Made by a program: the position numbers and the translations under genes
Assembly: GCF_013426895.1 (NCBI RefSeq)
Contig: NZ_AP023176.1
Coordinates: 558,001 to 622,000, forward strand
Length of the DNA stretch: 64,000 bases
From: Paraburkholderia largidicola
GTDB taxonomy: Bacteria; Pseudomonadota; Gammaproteobacteria; Burkholderiales; Burkholderiaceae
Direction of reading: 5' to 3'
The notes under the pieces: model-generated
What the model saw: only the letters and a program-made list of their open reading frames with translations
Told to the model about the DNA's origin: nothing
Databases searched by the model: none
In this document: piece after piece, positions 9,116-18,808 of the stretch
Numbering within the stretch: position 1 is the first letter of the stretch
Layout: each line of letters starts with the position of its first letter

Positions 9116-9619
9116 ATGTATGCACAGGCTATCGCGCAATGCGTGCAAGCAGTAAAAACCATGGAGACGTATCTCGACAAGGCGGAGCGCTTCGCGAACG
9201 CGAAGAAGTTCGATGTTGCCGTTCTGTTGTCGACTCGCCTCGCTCCCGACATGGGCGGCTTGCTCTATCAGATACAAAGCGCTTGCGACTATTTGAAGGG
9301 TGGCGCGGCCTTTCTTTCAGGGCAGCAGCCACCGCGGCATGAAGACAATGAACGAACGTTCGATGAAGCGCGTGCGCGCATCCGCAAGACGATTGATTTC
9401 GCCGAAAGCGTGACGGTGGACCAGTACGCCGACGCAGCCAGTCAGATCGTAAAAGTATCGTGGGTGCCGGGTAAGCTGACTGCCGAAAACTATCTGCTGC
9501 AGATCGTGATTCCGAATGTCTACTTCCATGTCGCCATGGCTTACGCAATTTTGCGCACGAATGGCGTCGACGTCGGGAAGCAGGACTTCATCGGCCCGGT
9601 CAATGCGTTCGATGCCTGA
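9116..9619 (+). CDS. DUF1993 family protein
   Basis: Cytosolic protein of 167 residues belonging to the DUF1993 family, a DinB-like four-helix group of unknown function. Visible family traits are an N-terminal helix ending in TMETYLDKAE, the RLAPDMGGLLYQIQSACD stretch and a C-terminal VYFHVAMAYAILR helix. A good ribosome site (GGAGAG) precedes the ATG. It is divergent from the LysR gene across 142 bp, the classical layout of a LysR regulator and its target. Confidence 0.85.
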   Translation: MYAQAIAQCVQAVKTMETYLDKAERFANAKKFDVAVLLSTRLAPDMGGLLYQIQSACDYLKGGAAFLSGQQPPRHEDNERTFDEARARIRKTIDFAESVTVDQYADAASQIVKVSWVPGKLTAENYLLQIVIPNVYFHVAMAYAILRTNGVDVGKQDFIGPVNAFDA

Positions 9620-9884
9620 TCGGCAGGCAGCCCAGGTCGTTGCTGACATGCGAGTCGAGGCACTGAAACCTGCACGGCCCCGCCGCACGGTAGCGCCTTG
9701 CCTGCCGTGCGAATATGTAAAGACCGGGTGGAACAGCGAGTCCACGCGCCCCTCGACTCCGATAATCGTCTGCATGCAGGCTGTCGATCACGACAGCGAC
9801 GATCTATCGAGTCGCGCGCCGCAGGCCATCGACGGTTGACGGTCCATCGAGCGCGCGGCGCTTCCTTGTTGAAGGGCCCGTGGC

Positions 9885-10295
9885 GTGTGCAATAACCCGA
9901 TTGTCTCCATCATCGACGACGACGAGTCCGTGCGCGTCGCGACATCCAGCCTCGTGCGGTCGCTTGGCTGGAAGGCCCGGCTCTATGCGTCGGCAGAGCA
10001 GTTCATGACGTCCGGCAACCTCGGCGACGAGACCTGCATCATTTCGGACGTGCGGATGCCGGGCATTTCCGGCATCGACATGTACCGGCAACTCGTCGGG
10101 CGCGGCGTGGCGACGCCGATCATTTTCATCTCCGCCTTCGCGACCGACAAAACCCGCAGGCAGGCTTTCGACGCGGGCGCCGTCTGCATGCTCAGCAAGC
10201 CCGTTGACGTGACGGACGTGACACGCTGCCTCGAATCGGTGCGAACGCACACCTCCCGCGCTTCTGCCGCGCAACCGCCGGCGGGAGCGCGATGA
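9885..10295 (+). CDS. Receiver-only response regulator (FixJ-like receiver)
   Basis: Single receiver domain of 136 residues with acidic pocket IDDDE (Asp11-13), phosphoacceptor Asp55 in ISDVRMPG, a Ser/Thr switch at Ser83 and Lys105 in SKP. The sequence resembles FixJ/NodW receivers but there is no DNA-binding output domain: after the receiver only a short Ala/Pro tail remains. The start must be the GTG at 9885, since an in-frame stop lies at 9870; GAAGGG nearby can serve as ribosome site. The gene overlaps the histidine kinase gene by 4 bp, so the two are a coupled pair. Confidence 0.93.
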   Translation: MCNNPIVSIIDDDESVRVATSSLVRSLGWKARLYASAEQFMTSGNLGDETCIISDVRMPGISGIDMYRQLVGRGVATPIIFISAFATDKTRRQAFDAGAVCMLSKPVDVTDVTRCLESVRTHTSRASAAQPPAGAR

Positions 10296-12502
10296 TTTTC
10301 GATGCCTTGCCAATCTTGTCCGTAGGCCGCGTCAAGGGCACGCGCGCGCTCTATCCGGCGGCCGCTGCGATCGCACTGGCCGTGTTCGTCATCGACGCGT
10401 TCACGATGATCGATATCGCCGTCGCCGTGCTGTACGCGACCGTGGTGTTGCTGGTCGCATCGGCGGGCTCGCGCGTGACGACGGCCAACGTCGCGTGGGG
10501 TTGCGTTGCGTTGACACTGCTGGGATTCATGTTGTCCCATGACGGGCACTATTCGGATGGCTCGGTGGCCCGCTGCGTGGTGAGTCTGCTCGCTATCGCG
10601 ACCACCTCGATACTGGCGCTGCGAAACCAGGCGAGCAACGACACGCTGCGCAAGCAACTCGAAATGCTCGACCTCACGCATGACGCGATCATCGTCTACG
10701 ACATCGACGACCGCGTCACGTTCTGGAACCAGGGCGCGGAGCGGCTGTACGGCTGGACCGCGCAAGAGGCGATGGGCCAGCCGCTGCACGAGCTGACGCA
10801 AACGCGGGCGTCGACGATGCCCATCGACGAGATTCGCAGCGAGACCCTGCTTCATGGCGGCTGGCACGGCGAACTGCAGCGCATGCGCAAGGACGGCGAG
10901 ACGGTCTTCATCTCCAGCCGCTGTACGCTGTGGCGCGACGACCGAGGCAAGCCGCTCGCGATCCTCGCCACCAGCAACGACATTACGGCGCGCAAACGGA
11001 TGGAAGAAGAACTGCAGCGCCAGCAGGACGAACTGCGCGCGACGATCGACGCCATACCCGGCATGGTCTGGAGTTCGTCGCGCGACGGCTGCCCCGATTA
11101 CATGAACCGTCGCTGGAACGAGTACGGTGTGGAGCTTGCCGACGACGTCCGCGATATCTGGCAGTCGATCGTGCATCCCGACGACCTTCCCGCAATGCAG
11201 GCCGCGTGGCGTGAAGCCGTCGCCACGGGCAGCGCGCTCGAAACCACCGCGCGCATCAGACGCAAGGACGGCGTGTATCGCTGGATGCACGTTGGCGCGG
11301 AGCCGTTGCGCGACGCGAATGGGGACATCGTGCGCTGGTACGGCGTCAATACCGATATCGAAGAGCACAAGCAGACGCAGCAGGCGCTCGAACGCAGCGA
11401 GGCGTTCCTGTCGGACGCGCAGCGCCTGAGCCGCACGGGCAGCATCGCCACGCGCGTGCCAGAGTGCGACATGGGGTGGTCGGACGAGACGTATCGCATC
11501 TTCGATGTGCCGCGTCACGTGACGCCCAGCGTCGAGCTGATCGCGGCGCGCACGCATCCCGACGATATCGACATCGTGAAGCGCGCACATGAGCGGGCGT
11601 TGCGGGGCGAGTCGCATATCGACAGTGAGTTCCGGCTGCTGCTGACGGATGGCTCGGTCAAGCATGTCCATTACGTCGCGCATCTGTCGGCGCCCGTTTC
11701 CGGAAAGGTCGAGTATGTCGGCGCATTGATGGACGTGACGGATCGCGTGACCGCGCAGGAAGCGCTTGATCGCTCCACAGCCGAACTCGCGCATGTCACG
11801 CGCGTGACGATGCTGGGCGAGATGGCGGCGTCGATTGCGCACGAGGTCACGCAACCGCTCGCGGCGATCGTGACGGCGGGCGACGCGGCGGCGCGCTGGC
11901 TCAACCGGCCGCGCCCCGATCTCGACGAGGTCGGGCTGTCGATCGGCCACATGACGCGCGACGCGAAGCGCGCCACCGATATCATCCGGCAGATACGCGC
12001 GATGGCGCAGAAACGCGATCCGAGTCCCATGCCGCTCGATCTGAATGCACTTGCGCGAGAGGCGATCGAACTGCTGCGGCGTGAACTCGAAGCGCACGCA
12101 ATCGAAGTCGAGACAGGCGATCTGCAACATGTTCTGCGCGTTTCCGTCGACCGCGTGCAGATCCAGCAGGTCGTCATCAATCTGATGATGAACGCGGTGC
12201 AAGCGATGTCGGCGGTGAACGACCGCGTGCGCCGGCTGAAGATCGTCACGCACAAGGTCGATGACGGGCATGCGCAACTGAGCGTCGAAGACACCGGTTC
12301 GGGCATCAGCGAAGAAAACAGCCACCGTCTGTTCAGCCCGTTCTTCACGACGAGGAAGGAAGGCATGGGGATCGGGCTGTCGATCTGCCGCTCGATCGTC
12401 GAAGCGCACGGCGGACGCATCTGGGCCGAATCGCAGGAAGGGGCAGGCACGACGATGCAATTCATCCTGCCGCTGGACGAACCTGCGAAGGTCGAAAGCT
12501 GA
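10292..12502 (+). CDS. PAS-domain sensor histidine kinase
   Basis: Sensor kinase of 736 residues. N-terminal hydrophobic segments (about residues 20-110) anchor it in the membrane. Three PAS-type domains follow: about 125-240 (DAIIVYDIDDRVTFWNQG), 250-370 with a PAC motif ending WYGVNTDIEE, and 375-500 (VEYVGALMDVTDR). The HisKA dimerisation helix carries the phospho-His at 517 (IAHEVTQPL), and the HATPase domain shows N box NLMMNAVQAM, G1 EDTGSG and GMGIGLSICRS. The kinase core resembles FixL/TodS-type oxygen or redox sensors, but no haem His is assigned. It is translationally coupled to the receiver-only regulator. Confidence 0.94.
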   Translation: MIFDALPILSVGRVKGTRALYPAAAAIALAVFVIDAFTMIDIAVAVLYATVVLLVASAGSRVTTANVAWGCVALTLLGFMLSHDGHYSDGSVARCVVSLLAIATTSILALRNQASNDTLRKQLEMLDLTHDAIIVYDIDDRVTFWNQGAERLYGWTAQEAMGQPLHELTQTRASTMPIDEIRSETLLHGGWHGELQRMRKDGETVFISSRCTLWRDDRGKPLAILATSNDITARKRMEEELQRQQDELRATIDAIPGMVWSSSRDGCPDYMNRRWNEYGVELADDVRDIWQSIVHPDDLPAMQAAWREAVATGSALETTARIRRKDGVYRWMHVGAEPLRDANGDIVRWYGVNTDIEEHKQTQQALERSEAFLSDAQRLSRTGSIATRVPECDMGWSDETYRIFDVPRHVTPSVELIAARTHPDDIDIVKRAHERALRGESHIDSEFRLLLTDGSVKHVHYVAHLSAPVSGKVEYVGALMDVTDRVTAQEALDRSTAELAHVTRVTMLGEMAASIAHEVTQPLAAIVTAGDAAARWLNRPRPDLDEVGLSIGHMTRDAKRATDIIRQIRAMAQKRDPSPMPLDLNALAREAIELLRRELEAHAIEVETGDLQHVLRVSVDRVQIQQVVINLMMNAVQAMSAVNDRVRRLKIVTHKVDDGHAQLSVEDTGSGISEENSHRLFSPFFTTRKEGMGIGLSICRSIVEAHGGRIWAESQEGAGTTMQFILPLDEPAKVES

Positions 12503-12791
12503 AGGTTCGTGTGCGCGCCGGAATGCGTATAGGCAAAACCGCGGATGGCAGAAACGCCAGGTTAGGTTATCGGCGGCTACGGGATCCTTCGCGTGGCATC
12601 GCGATACGCGGCGTCTCAATGCAAGAGGAACGATGGGAAGGGGACCTGCGATCGCTGAACATGTCAGTCAGCGTTGATCACTGCAATCGCGAAGAGAAGA
12701 GAGAGGATACAGAACAGCGGCAGCTTCAACGAGAAGCGGGCCGCTGGTGCAAAGCCAAATTCATGTCCAGTGCGAGACCGCGCATGAACGA

Positions 12792-13091
12792 TCAGCTGCC
12801 GAAGTAGGTGTTGCAGTAGCTGACGGGGCCGACACACGAATTAGCGCCCGTGTTGTGCTTGTGGAGCAGGCCACCCGAGCCGCTTTGCGACGTGCCCGAA
12901 ACAACACCGCCATACGACGTTGCGCCGGTATCGCCGCCTTGAGCCGTCGTGGCAGACGGGCCGCGTTCCGAAGCAGGCGCGCCGGCAATCGGGTTGTAGT
13001 AAGGAGCCGGACCGTAGCCGCTTGCGAAGACGGGAGCCGATACGAAAGCGGTAGCGGCGAGAAGGGCGGCGGCGACAAGTTTGGTTTTCAT
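12792..13091 (-). CDS. Small secreted Gly/Ser-rich hypothetical protein
   Basis: Exported protein of 99 residues with a clear signal peptide (MKTKLVAAALLAATAFVSAP) and probable cleavage after VFA. The mature part is low-complexity and rich in Gly, Ser, Thr and Tyr (GYGPAPYYNP), with two cysteines near the C-terminus (NSCVGPVSYCNTY) that could form a disulfide. A ribosome site (GGAGG, reading TGGAGGTACC) stands just before the ATG. No known domain is recognised. It stands alone between the histidine kinase gene and the divergent alpha/beta hydrolase gene. Confidence 0.75.
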   Translation of the reverse strand: MKTKLVAAALLAATAFVSAPVFASGYGPAPYYNPIAGAPASERGPSATTAQGGDTGATSYGGVVSGTSQSGSGGLLHKHNTGANSCVGPVSYCNTYFGS

Positions 13092-13467
13092 GGCGGGTAC
13101 CTCCAGAAACAGTTCAGGGATCGAAAGTTCGTTGAACGGATGTGCGTCAACGTCGAAACCAGTCTATGCGGCGACGCGGAAGAGAATAAGGCTTCTGGCG
13201 GGAAGGCTGACTTGCCGGATTCGTGAGTAATCCACAAACCGAAATGACTTGTTGTGGAATCCGCAAATCTGGGCCGCCTTTCTGGAGAAATAAGGACAAA
13301 ACCGTGCGATACAGAAATCCAGAGAGCGCTCGACTGGGTAACATCTTCGGGCAAGGCAAGCTCACCGTGGCCCGGACATTCAGACTCTTTTTTCGAGCTT
13401 CAGCCGCGAACCGCAGCTGACCAGGGCCGCATGTCTTTAAGGAAGGCATCCCTAAAGGAGAGTTCGA
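13092..13467. other. Intergenic region between divergent genes
   Basis: This 376-bp stretch separates two divergent genes and must carry both promoters. I see no convincing gene in it. A strong ribosome site (AAAGGAG) lies at its right end before the hydrolase gene. I could not identify a clear -35/-10 pair or operator. Confidence 0.6.
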
Positions 13468-14358
13468 ATGACTAACCCTGCGGCTGGTATTTCCGTCACA
13501 CATCACCGAACTGCTGTAATCGAGGGAATCAAACTTTTCTATCGTGAAGCTGGGCCGGCCGATGGCGACACCATCGTGTTGTTGCACGGTTTTCCAACTT
13601 CCTCACACATGTTCAGGAATCTGATCCCCGCACTTGCGGACAGGTATCGCGTCATCGCGCCGGACTATCCTGGGTATGGTCAGAGCGATATGCCGTCTCA
13701 CGCCGATTTTCCTTACACGTTCGACCGGATTGCATCGTTGGTGGATGGTCTTCTTGAGCATCTGGGTGCCAAAACATACGCGATGTATGTCATGGACTAT
13801 GGCGCACCCGTTGGATGGCGCATCGCGCTAAAGCACCCGGAGCGCGTCACGGGCTTTATTGTGCAGAATGGCAATGCCTATGATGAAGGACTCAAAGAAT
13901 TCTGGGACCCAATCAAACAATACTGGAAGGATGAATCCGACGCGAGCCGGCAGGCCTTGCAGAAGCTACTGACGCTCGATACGACTATCTTCCAGTACAC
14001 CGATGGGGTGAGCGACCGCACGCGCGTGGCACCGGACAACTGGATCCACGACCAGGCGTTGCTAGATCGTCCGGGAAACAACGATGTCCAGTTGGACCTG
14101 CTTTTCGACTATCGAACCAATTTGCCTCTCTACCCGACCGTTCAGGCCTATTTCAGGGAGCATCGACCTCCGATGCTGATCGTGTGGGGCAAGAATGATT
14201 TCATTTTTCCGGAAGATGGCGCGCATCCCTATAAGCGCGACCTTCCGGACGTCGAACTTCATTTGATTGATACGGGCCATTTCGCACTGGAGGACAAGGC
14301 CGACGAGATGATTCCATTGATACGGGATTTCCTCGCAAGGCGTGTCGCTTCGCGCTAA
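13468..14358 (+). CDS. Alpha/beta hydrolase with Asp nucleophile (epoxide hydrolase/haloalkane dehalogenase-like)
   Basis: Cytosolic alpha/beta-hydrolase of 296 residues. [11 protein letters not shown] (His40) is the oxyanion-hole motif of epoxide hydrolases and dehalogenases. The nucleophile elbow reads [10 protein letters not shown] with Asp110 in place of Ser, so an ester-type covalent intermediate is expected. Asp244 (GKNDFIFP) and His271 (DTGHFALED) complete the triad. An Asp nucleophile excludes a plain esterase, but dehalogenase and epoxide hydrolase cannot be separated here. It is preceded by a strong ribosome site, AAAGGAG, and is monocistronic. Confidence 0.88.
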   Translation: MTNPAAGISVTHHRTAVIEGIKLFYREAGPADGDTIVLLHGFPTSSHMFRNLIPALADRYRVIAPDYPGYGQSDMPSHADFPYTFDRIASLVDGLLEHLGAKTYAMYVMDYGAPVGWRIALKHPERVTGFIVQNGNAYDEGLKEFWDPIKQYWKDESDASRQALQKLLTLDTTIFQYTDGVSDRTRVAPDNWIHDQALLDRPGNNDVQLDLLFDYRTNLPLYPTVQAYFREHRPPMLIVWGKNDFIFPEDGAHPYKRDLPDVELHLIDTGHFALEDKADEMIPLIRDFLARRVASR

Positions 14359-14716
14359 ACCAGATAGCCATCAAAAAAAGACGGTTTGAGCCGTGGGCCC
14401 TGGAGGATGCGTGCGCAAGAATCTTCCGGCCCACAGTCATCAATCGCATCTGACTTGTCGTCGAGCAGGTACGCCTGAGGCATTTCTTTGAGAGCGTAAT
14501 GTGCAGCTGGTACACGCGTCGCGTGCGCGGTACGGCCGGCCTGCATGTTCGGCTCACCACGTTGTGTATCGCCGCGCTCGCGATCAGCGTGTTCATCTGA
14601 GGCATACAACGCCGTTCATATCGGAAATCTCCGTGGAGAACGCGAGCGTGCACGCGTTGCCATCCGTGGATACTCAGTGAGGTCGATTCGCTCGCTGTGT
14701 CTGGAAGGAGATCGCC
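14359..14716. other. Intergenic region without a convincing gene
   Basis: The 358-bp gap contains one leftward 84-codon open frame (14355-14609) ending SFFDGYLV, which has no ribosome site and no recognisable family. I treat it as unproven. The right end holds the ribosome site GGAAGGAG of the next gene. Confidence 0.5.
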
Positions 14717-15166
14717 ATGCGCGCTGAACAATACGCCTTGCTCGCGGATCTTGAACGCGACGACATGGCGCAACCTTCACGTTCCACTCCCGGCATCGCG
14801 TGCAGGATGTCCGTTGCTGCGATGCTGTCGTGGTCGCTTGTCGAAACGCCTTGGGATCTGCTCTACCCGGTGGGCAAGGTTCACATTGCGATCATTATCC
14901 TCACGAAGCTGATCGTCGCAGGCATCGAGGTGGCCGCGCTGTGCGGCTCGTTCGTTGCGCTCGCAGCCTGCGCGTTCTGCTGCGTGGTCAGCATCGTCAT
15001 GATCGGCTTCACGCTGCCTGATCTGTACGTGCTGTCGCGCACTTTTTTCTATCTGTCCATCGTGGAAGTCGTGATCAAGACCACGGTGGCTGTCGCGATC
15101 TCGTTCCACTGTGCCGAAGATCACGCCGCCCCTGATGTCGACGCTTGCCGTTGGCAAATGCGGTAG
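14717..15166 (+). CDS. Small integral membrane protein, unknown function
   Basis: Predicted 149-residue inner-membrane protein with three or four hydrophobic helices (for example HIAIIILTKLIVAGIEVAAL and FVALAACAFCCVVSIVMIGF) and a polar C-terminus. A very good ribosome site, GGAAGGAGATCGCC, precedes the ATG, which argues for a real gene. The pattern of helices recalls small DoxX-like proteins, but no signature is clear. It lies directly upstream of the YflT-type stress gene and clpK and may share their role. Confidence 0.6.
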   Translation: MRAEQYALLADLERDDMAQPSRSTPGIACRMSVAAMLSWSLVETPWDLLYPVGKVHIAIIILTKLIVAGIEVAALCGSFVALAACAFCCVVSIVMIGFTLPDLYVLSRTFFYLSIVEVVIKTTVAVAISFHCAEDHAAPDVDACRWQMR

Positions 15167-15301
15167 CCACTCAAGATGAGCCCGGCATAGTGCGTATCGG
15201 AAAGAGCCTTTGAGCCATTGCAGAGACACTGTTGATAGAGGATGTCGCCGATTAGTTCGCGCGATGTCCTCGGTCTCTTCATTGCCAAATGAGGCTCAAG
15301 C

Positions 15302-15829
15302 ATGACACAGGAAACTGAAAACACAGTGCTGGCTGTCTTCACCCACCATGCGGAAGCGGACGCCGCCGTCAAGGCGCTCGCGGAACACGGCTTCGATATG
15401 ACGAAGCTGTCTATCGTGGGCAAGGGTTACCACTCCGAGGAACACGCGGTCGGCTTCTATACAGCTGGCGACAGGATCAGGACATGGGGCGCGACAGGCG
15501 CGCTCTGGGGCGGCATCTGGGGCCTGCTGGCCGGTCCCGCGTTGTTCCTCGTGCCCGGCGTCGGGCTCGTCGCGCTGGCGGGCCCGTTCGTCGCGGCCCT
15601 GGTGTCGGCCGTGGAAGGCGCGGTGATCGGCGGCGGCGTGACGGTGCTCGGCGCGGCGCTCGCGCACATCGGCGTGCCGAAGAACGACGTCGTCAAATAC
15701 GAAACGGTGGTCAAGGCCGATGGGTTCGTGCTGATCGCGCACGGCACCGAAGAAGACATCGAGCGCGCCAAAACCATTCTCGACGAGACGAGGCAGCAAT
15801 CCCCCGCGCCGGCGCAAGCACAGGCGTAA
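15302..15829 (+). CDS. YflT/general stress protein 17M-type domain protein with Gly-rich hydrophobic centre
   Basis: Protein of 175 residues. The N-terminal 45 residues (VLAVFTHHAEADAAVKALAE followed by FDMTKLSIVGKGYH) form the ferredoxin-like domain seen in general stress protein 17M. A long Gly/Ala-rich hydrophobic hairpin (about residues 60-125) follows, then a second alpha/beta segment (FVLIAHGTEEDIERAK) at the C-terminus. Proteins of this type are common in stress regulons and often associate with membranes. It sits 100 bp upstream of clpK in the same direction, suggesting a joint stress response. Confidence 0.8.
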   Translation: MTQETENTVLAVFTHHAEADAAVKALAEHGFDMTKLSIVGKGYHSEEHAVGFYTAGDRIRTWGATGALWGGIWGLLAGPALFLVPGVGLVALAGPFVAALVSAVEGAVIGGGVTVLGAALAHIGVPKNDVVKYETVVKADGFVLIAHGTEEDIERAKTILDETRQQSPAPAQAQA

Positions 15830-15928
15830 GCCGCGCGATTGATCCGCTTCACCACGCGCACGCGTTGTCGCTTTTGAACGAAACGCGAGCGTGCGCCGCC
15901 GATACCCAACCAGAGAGATTCATCAAAA

Positions 15929-18808
15929 ATGGCCCGGAATATGTGTGACATTTGCGGGGTGCGCCCCGCATCCGTACGCGTCACGATTGCGCAGGACGGC
16001 AAGCGTCGCGATCTCGACGTGTGCGATTACCACTACAACCAGTTGACTCGTCATCAGCGTTACGTTTCGCCGCTCGAATCGCTGTTCGGCGGGATGTTCG
16101 ACGAGCCTTCAGGCTTCGGCGGGCGCGAACAGGCCCCCAGTGACCGCATGGTCGCGCCTGCGCAGCAGGAAGGCCCCGGCATCGACGCGCGCTTCAGCGA
16201 TCAGGCGAAAGAGATTCTGCAGCGCTCGGCTGAGCGTGCCGTGCAATTCGGCAGCCGCGAAGTCGATACGGAACACCTGCTGTACGAATTGCCCGACAGC
16301 GACGTCGTCGCGGCGTTGCTCAAGCGCTTCAAGATTTCGACGGATGAACTGCGCGCCTACATCGACGAGCATGCGCCCCGCAGTGAAAACACCGACTCGG
16401 CCGACGGCGCGCAACTCGGCGTATCGCCGCGTGTGAAGAGCGCGCTGGATTGGGCGTTCATCATCTCGCGCGAACTGGGTCACAGCTATGTCGGCCCCGA
16501 GCACATTCTGCTCGGCCTCGCCGAAGTACCGGAAAGTTTCGCGGGCACGCTGCTCGCGAAGTATGGCCTGACGCCGCAGGCGTTGCGTCAGCAGGCGGTG
16601 AGGCTCGTCGGCAAGGGCGCGGAAGAGGGCCGTGTCGAGACGGCGTCGTCGACGCCGAAGCTCGACGAGCATGGCCGTGATCTGACGAAGCTCGCGCGCG
16701 AAGGCAAGCTCGATCCCGTGATCGGCCGGTCGAAAGAAATTGAAACGACAATCGAGGTGCTTGCCCGTCGAAAGAAGAACAACCCGGTGCTGATCGGCGA
16801 GCCGGGAGTCGGCAAGACCGCGATTCTCGAAGGGCTCGCGCAGCGCATCGTTCATGGCGACGTGCCTGAAGAGCTGCGCGACAAGCGTCTTATCGAGCTC
16901 AACGTCAACTCGCTCGTCGCGGGCTCGAAGTATCGCGGCGAATTCGAAGAGCGCGTCAAACAGATCATGGGCGAGATCGTCGCGAACCGCGACGAGCTGC
17001 TGATTTTCATCGACGAGGTGCATACCATCGTCGGTGCCGGACAAGGCGGAAACGAAGGCGGTCTCGACATCGCGAACACGTTCAAGCCCGCGATGGCGCG
17101 GGGCGAGCTGAACCTGATCGGCGCAACGACGCTGGCCGAATACCAGAAGTACATCGAGAAGGACGCGGCGCTCGAACGGCGTTTCCAGCCTGTGCTGGTG
17201 CCCGAGCCGACTGTCGACCAGACCGTCAATATTCTGCGCGGCCTGCGCGACCGTCTCGAAGCGCACCACAAGGTGACGATCCAGGATCAGGCGTTCGTCG
17301 CGGCGGCCGAGCTGTCGGACCGTTACATCAGTGGCCGTTTTCTGCCCGACAAGGCGATCGATCTGATCGACCAGGCGGCAGCGCGCGTGCGACTTTCGAC
17401 CACGTCGCGGCCAACGGACATTCACGAGCGCGAAGCGGAGATCGAGCAACTCAAGCGTGAGCAGAGTTACGCGACGTCGCGCAAGCAGTTCGACCGCGCG
17501 AAGGAACTCGAAGCGAAAGCCAGCGAGCAGGAGGCTGAGCTTGCGAAAGCGACGGAAGCATGGAAGCGCAAGCTCGGTTCGAGCACGGCCGAAGTCACGG
17601 TCGAACATGTGGCCGAGATCATCTCGAAGCTCACGGGCGTGCCCGTCACCGAGCTGACGGAGGAAGAAAAGTCGAAGCTGCTCAAAATGGAAGAGCGGCT
17701 GCACGAACGCGTGATCGGCCAGGAAGAGGCGATCCGCGCCGTCAGCGACGCCGTGAGACTCGCGCGCGCCGGTCTGCAACAGGGCAACCGGCCGATCGCG
17801 AACCTGCTGTTCCTCGGACCGACGGGCGTCGGCAAGACGGAGCTTGCCAAGGCGCTCGCCGAAGTACTGTTCGGCGACGAGGACGCGATCGTCCGCATCG
17901 ACATGAGCGAGTACATGGAGCGTCACGCCGTCGCTCGGCTGATCGGTGCGCCGCCCGGTTACGTCGGTTATGAGGAAGGCGGCCAGCTGACCGAGCGTGT
18001 GCGGCGGCGGCCTTACTGCGTGATCCTGCTCGACGAGATCGAGAAGGCGCATGCCGACGTCTACAACGTGCTGCTGCAGGTCTTCGACGATGGACGTCTG
18101 ACGGACGGCAAGGGGCGCGTGGTCGATTTCACGAACACGCTCATCATCGCGACGAGCAATCTGGCGAGCGACGTGATCATGGACGGCGCCAAGACGCCGC
18201 CGGGCTTCGCATCGTCGCACGAGCCGAATCCGGATGTGCGCACGGCGGTGATGGCGGTGCTTCAGCAGCACTTCCGGCCGGAATTCCTGAACCGTCTCGA
18301 CGAAATCATCATCTTCGAGGCGCTGTCGAAAGCGCAGATCCGCGAGATCGTCATGCTGCAACTCGAACGCGTGCGTCGCACGGCGAGCGCGCAGGACATC
18401 GAGCTTGTCTTCGAAGACAGCCTCGTCGATCATCTCGCCGCGACCGGTTACAAGCCGCGTTTCGGCGCGCGTGAACTCAGGCGGCAGATTCGCCAGGGGC
18501 TCGAAACCGCGCTCGCGAAGCAGATGCTGGGCGGCGACGTCAAGGAAGGCGACCGCATGACGTGCGCGTGGGACGAGGCACAGGGCAAGGTCGTTCTGAC
18601 GGCGACCCCGGCTGCGTCGAAAGACGTCACCGCGAACGCTGCGCCGAAGGCCGCCGCGAGCAGCGGCAAGACCAAGGCCAGGAAGCCGCGCCGAAGCGCG
18701 AAGGCAGCCGCCGAAGAGCGCTCCGAAGCGCGCCTCGACGAAGCGCTCGACGACTCGTTCCCGGCGAGCGATCCGCCCGCTTTCATCGAGGACGGTCTGG
18801 CGCACTGA
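15929..18808 (+). CDS. clpK: ClpK/ClpG-type AAA+ disaggregase
   Basis: Hsp100 ATPase of 959 residues. It opens with a Cys4-type zinc finger (C6-C9 and C32-x2-H35: CDICG...VCDYHY), followed by SPLESLFGG, both hallmarks of the ClpK/ClpG branch linked to heat tolerance. Clp-N repeats span about 90-235. AAA-1 has Walker A at 290-297 (GEPGVGKT) and Walker B Asp362-Glu363; a short coiled-coil middle domain lies near 480-550; AAA-2 has Walker A at 630-637 (GPTGVGKT) and Walker B Asp702-Glu703. No canonical [LIV]GF ClpP loop is seen, which fits an autonomous disaggregase. The C-terminus is an Ala/Lys-rich linker plus the tail [10 protein letters not shown]. It is preceded by the YflT-type gene. Confidence 0.92.
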   Translation: MARNMCDICGVRPASVRVTIAQDGKRRDLDVCDYHYNQLTRHQRYVSPLESLFGGMFDEPSGFGGREQAPSDRMVAPAQQEGPGIDARFSDQAKEILQRSAERAVQFGSREVDTEHLLYELPDSDVVAALLKRFKISTDELRAYIDEHAPRSENTDSADGAQLGVSPRVKSALDWAFIISRELGHSYVGPEHILLGLAEVPESFAGTLLAKYGLTPQALRQQAVRLVGKGAEEGRVETASSTPKLDEHGRDLTKLAREGKLDPVIGRSKEIETTIEVLARRKKNNPVLIGEPGVGKTAILEGLAQRIVHGDVPEELRDKRLIELNVNSLVAGSKYRGEFEERVKQIMGEIVANRDELLIFIDEVHTIVGAGQGGNEGGLDIANTFKPAMARGELNLIGATTLAEYQKYIEKDAALERRFQPVLVPEPTVDQTVNILRGLRDRLEAHHKVTIQDQAFVAAAELSDRYISGRFLPDKAIDLIDQAAARVRLSTTSRPTDIHEREAEIEQLKREQSYATSRKQFDRAKELEAKASEQEAELAKATEAWKRKLGSSTAEVTVEHVAEIISKLTGVPVTELTEEEKSKLLKMEERLHERVIGQEEAIRAVSDAVRLARAGLQQGNRPIANLLFLGPTGVGKTELAKALAEVLFGDEDAIVRIDMSEYMERHAVARLIGAPPGYVGYEEGGQLTERVRRRPYCVILLDEIEKAHADVYNVLLQVFDDGRLTDGKGRVVDFTNTLIIATSNLASDVIMDGAKTPPGFASSHEPNPDVRTAVMAVLQQHFRPEFLNRLDEIIIFEALSKAQIREIVMLQLERVRRTASAQDIELVFEDSLVDHLAATGYKPRFGARELRRQIRQGLETALAKQMLGGDVKEGDRMTCAWDEAQGKVVLTATPAASKDVTANAAPKAAASSGKTKARKPRRSAKAAAEERSEARLDEALDDSFPASDPPAFIEDGLAH

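Noticed and set aside
9983..12619. An 878-codon antisense open frame across the histidine kinase gene
   Set aside because: It is Arg/His-rich and has no domain; it arises from the third-position GC bias of the kinase gene, whose domains are complete.
14355..14609. Leftward 84-codon open frame in the gap after the hydrolase gene
   Set aside because: No ribosome site, no family, and an Arg/His-rich N-terminus. Its C-terminal half looks somewhat protein-like, so I mention it only in the gap entry.
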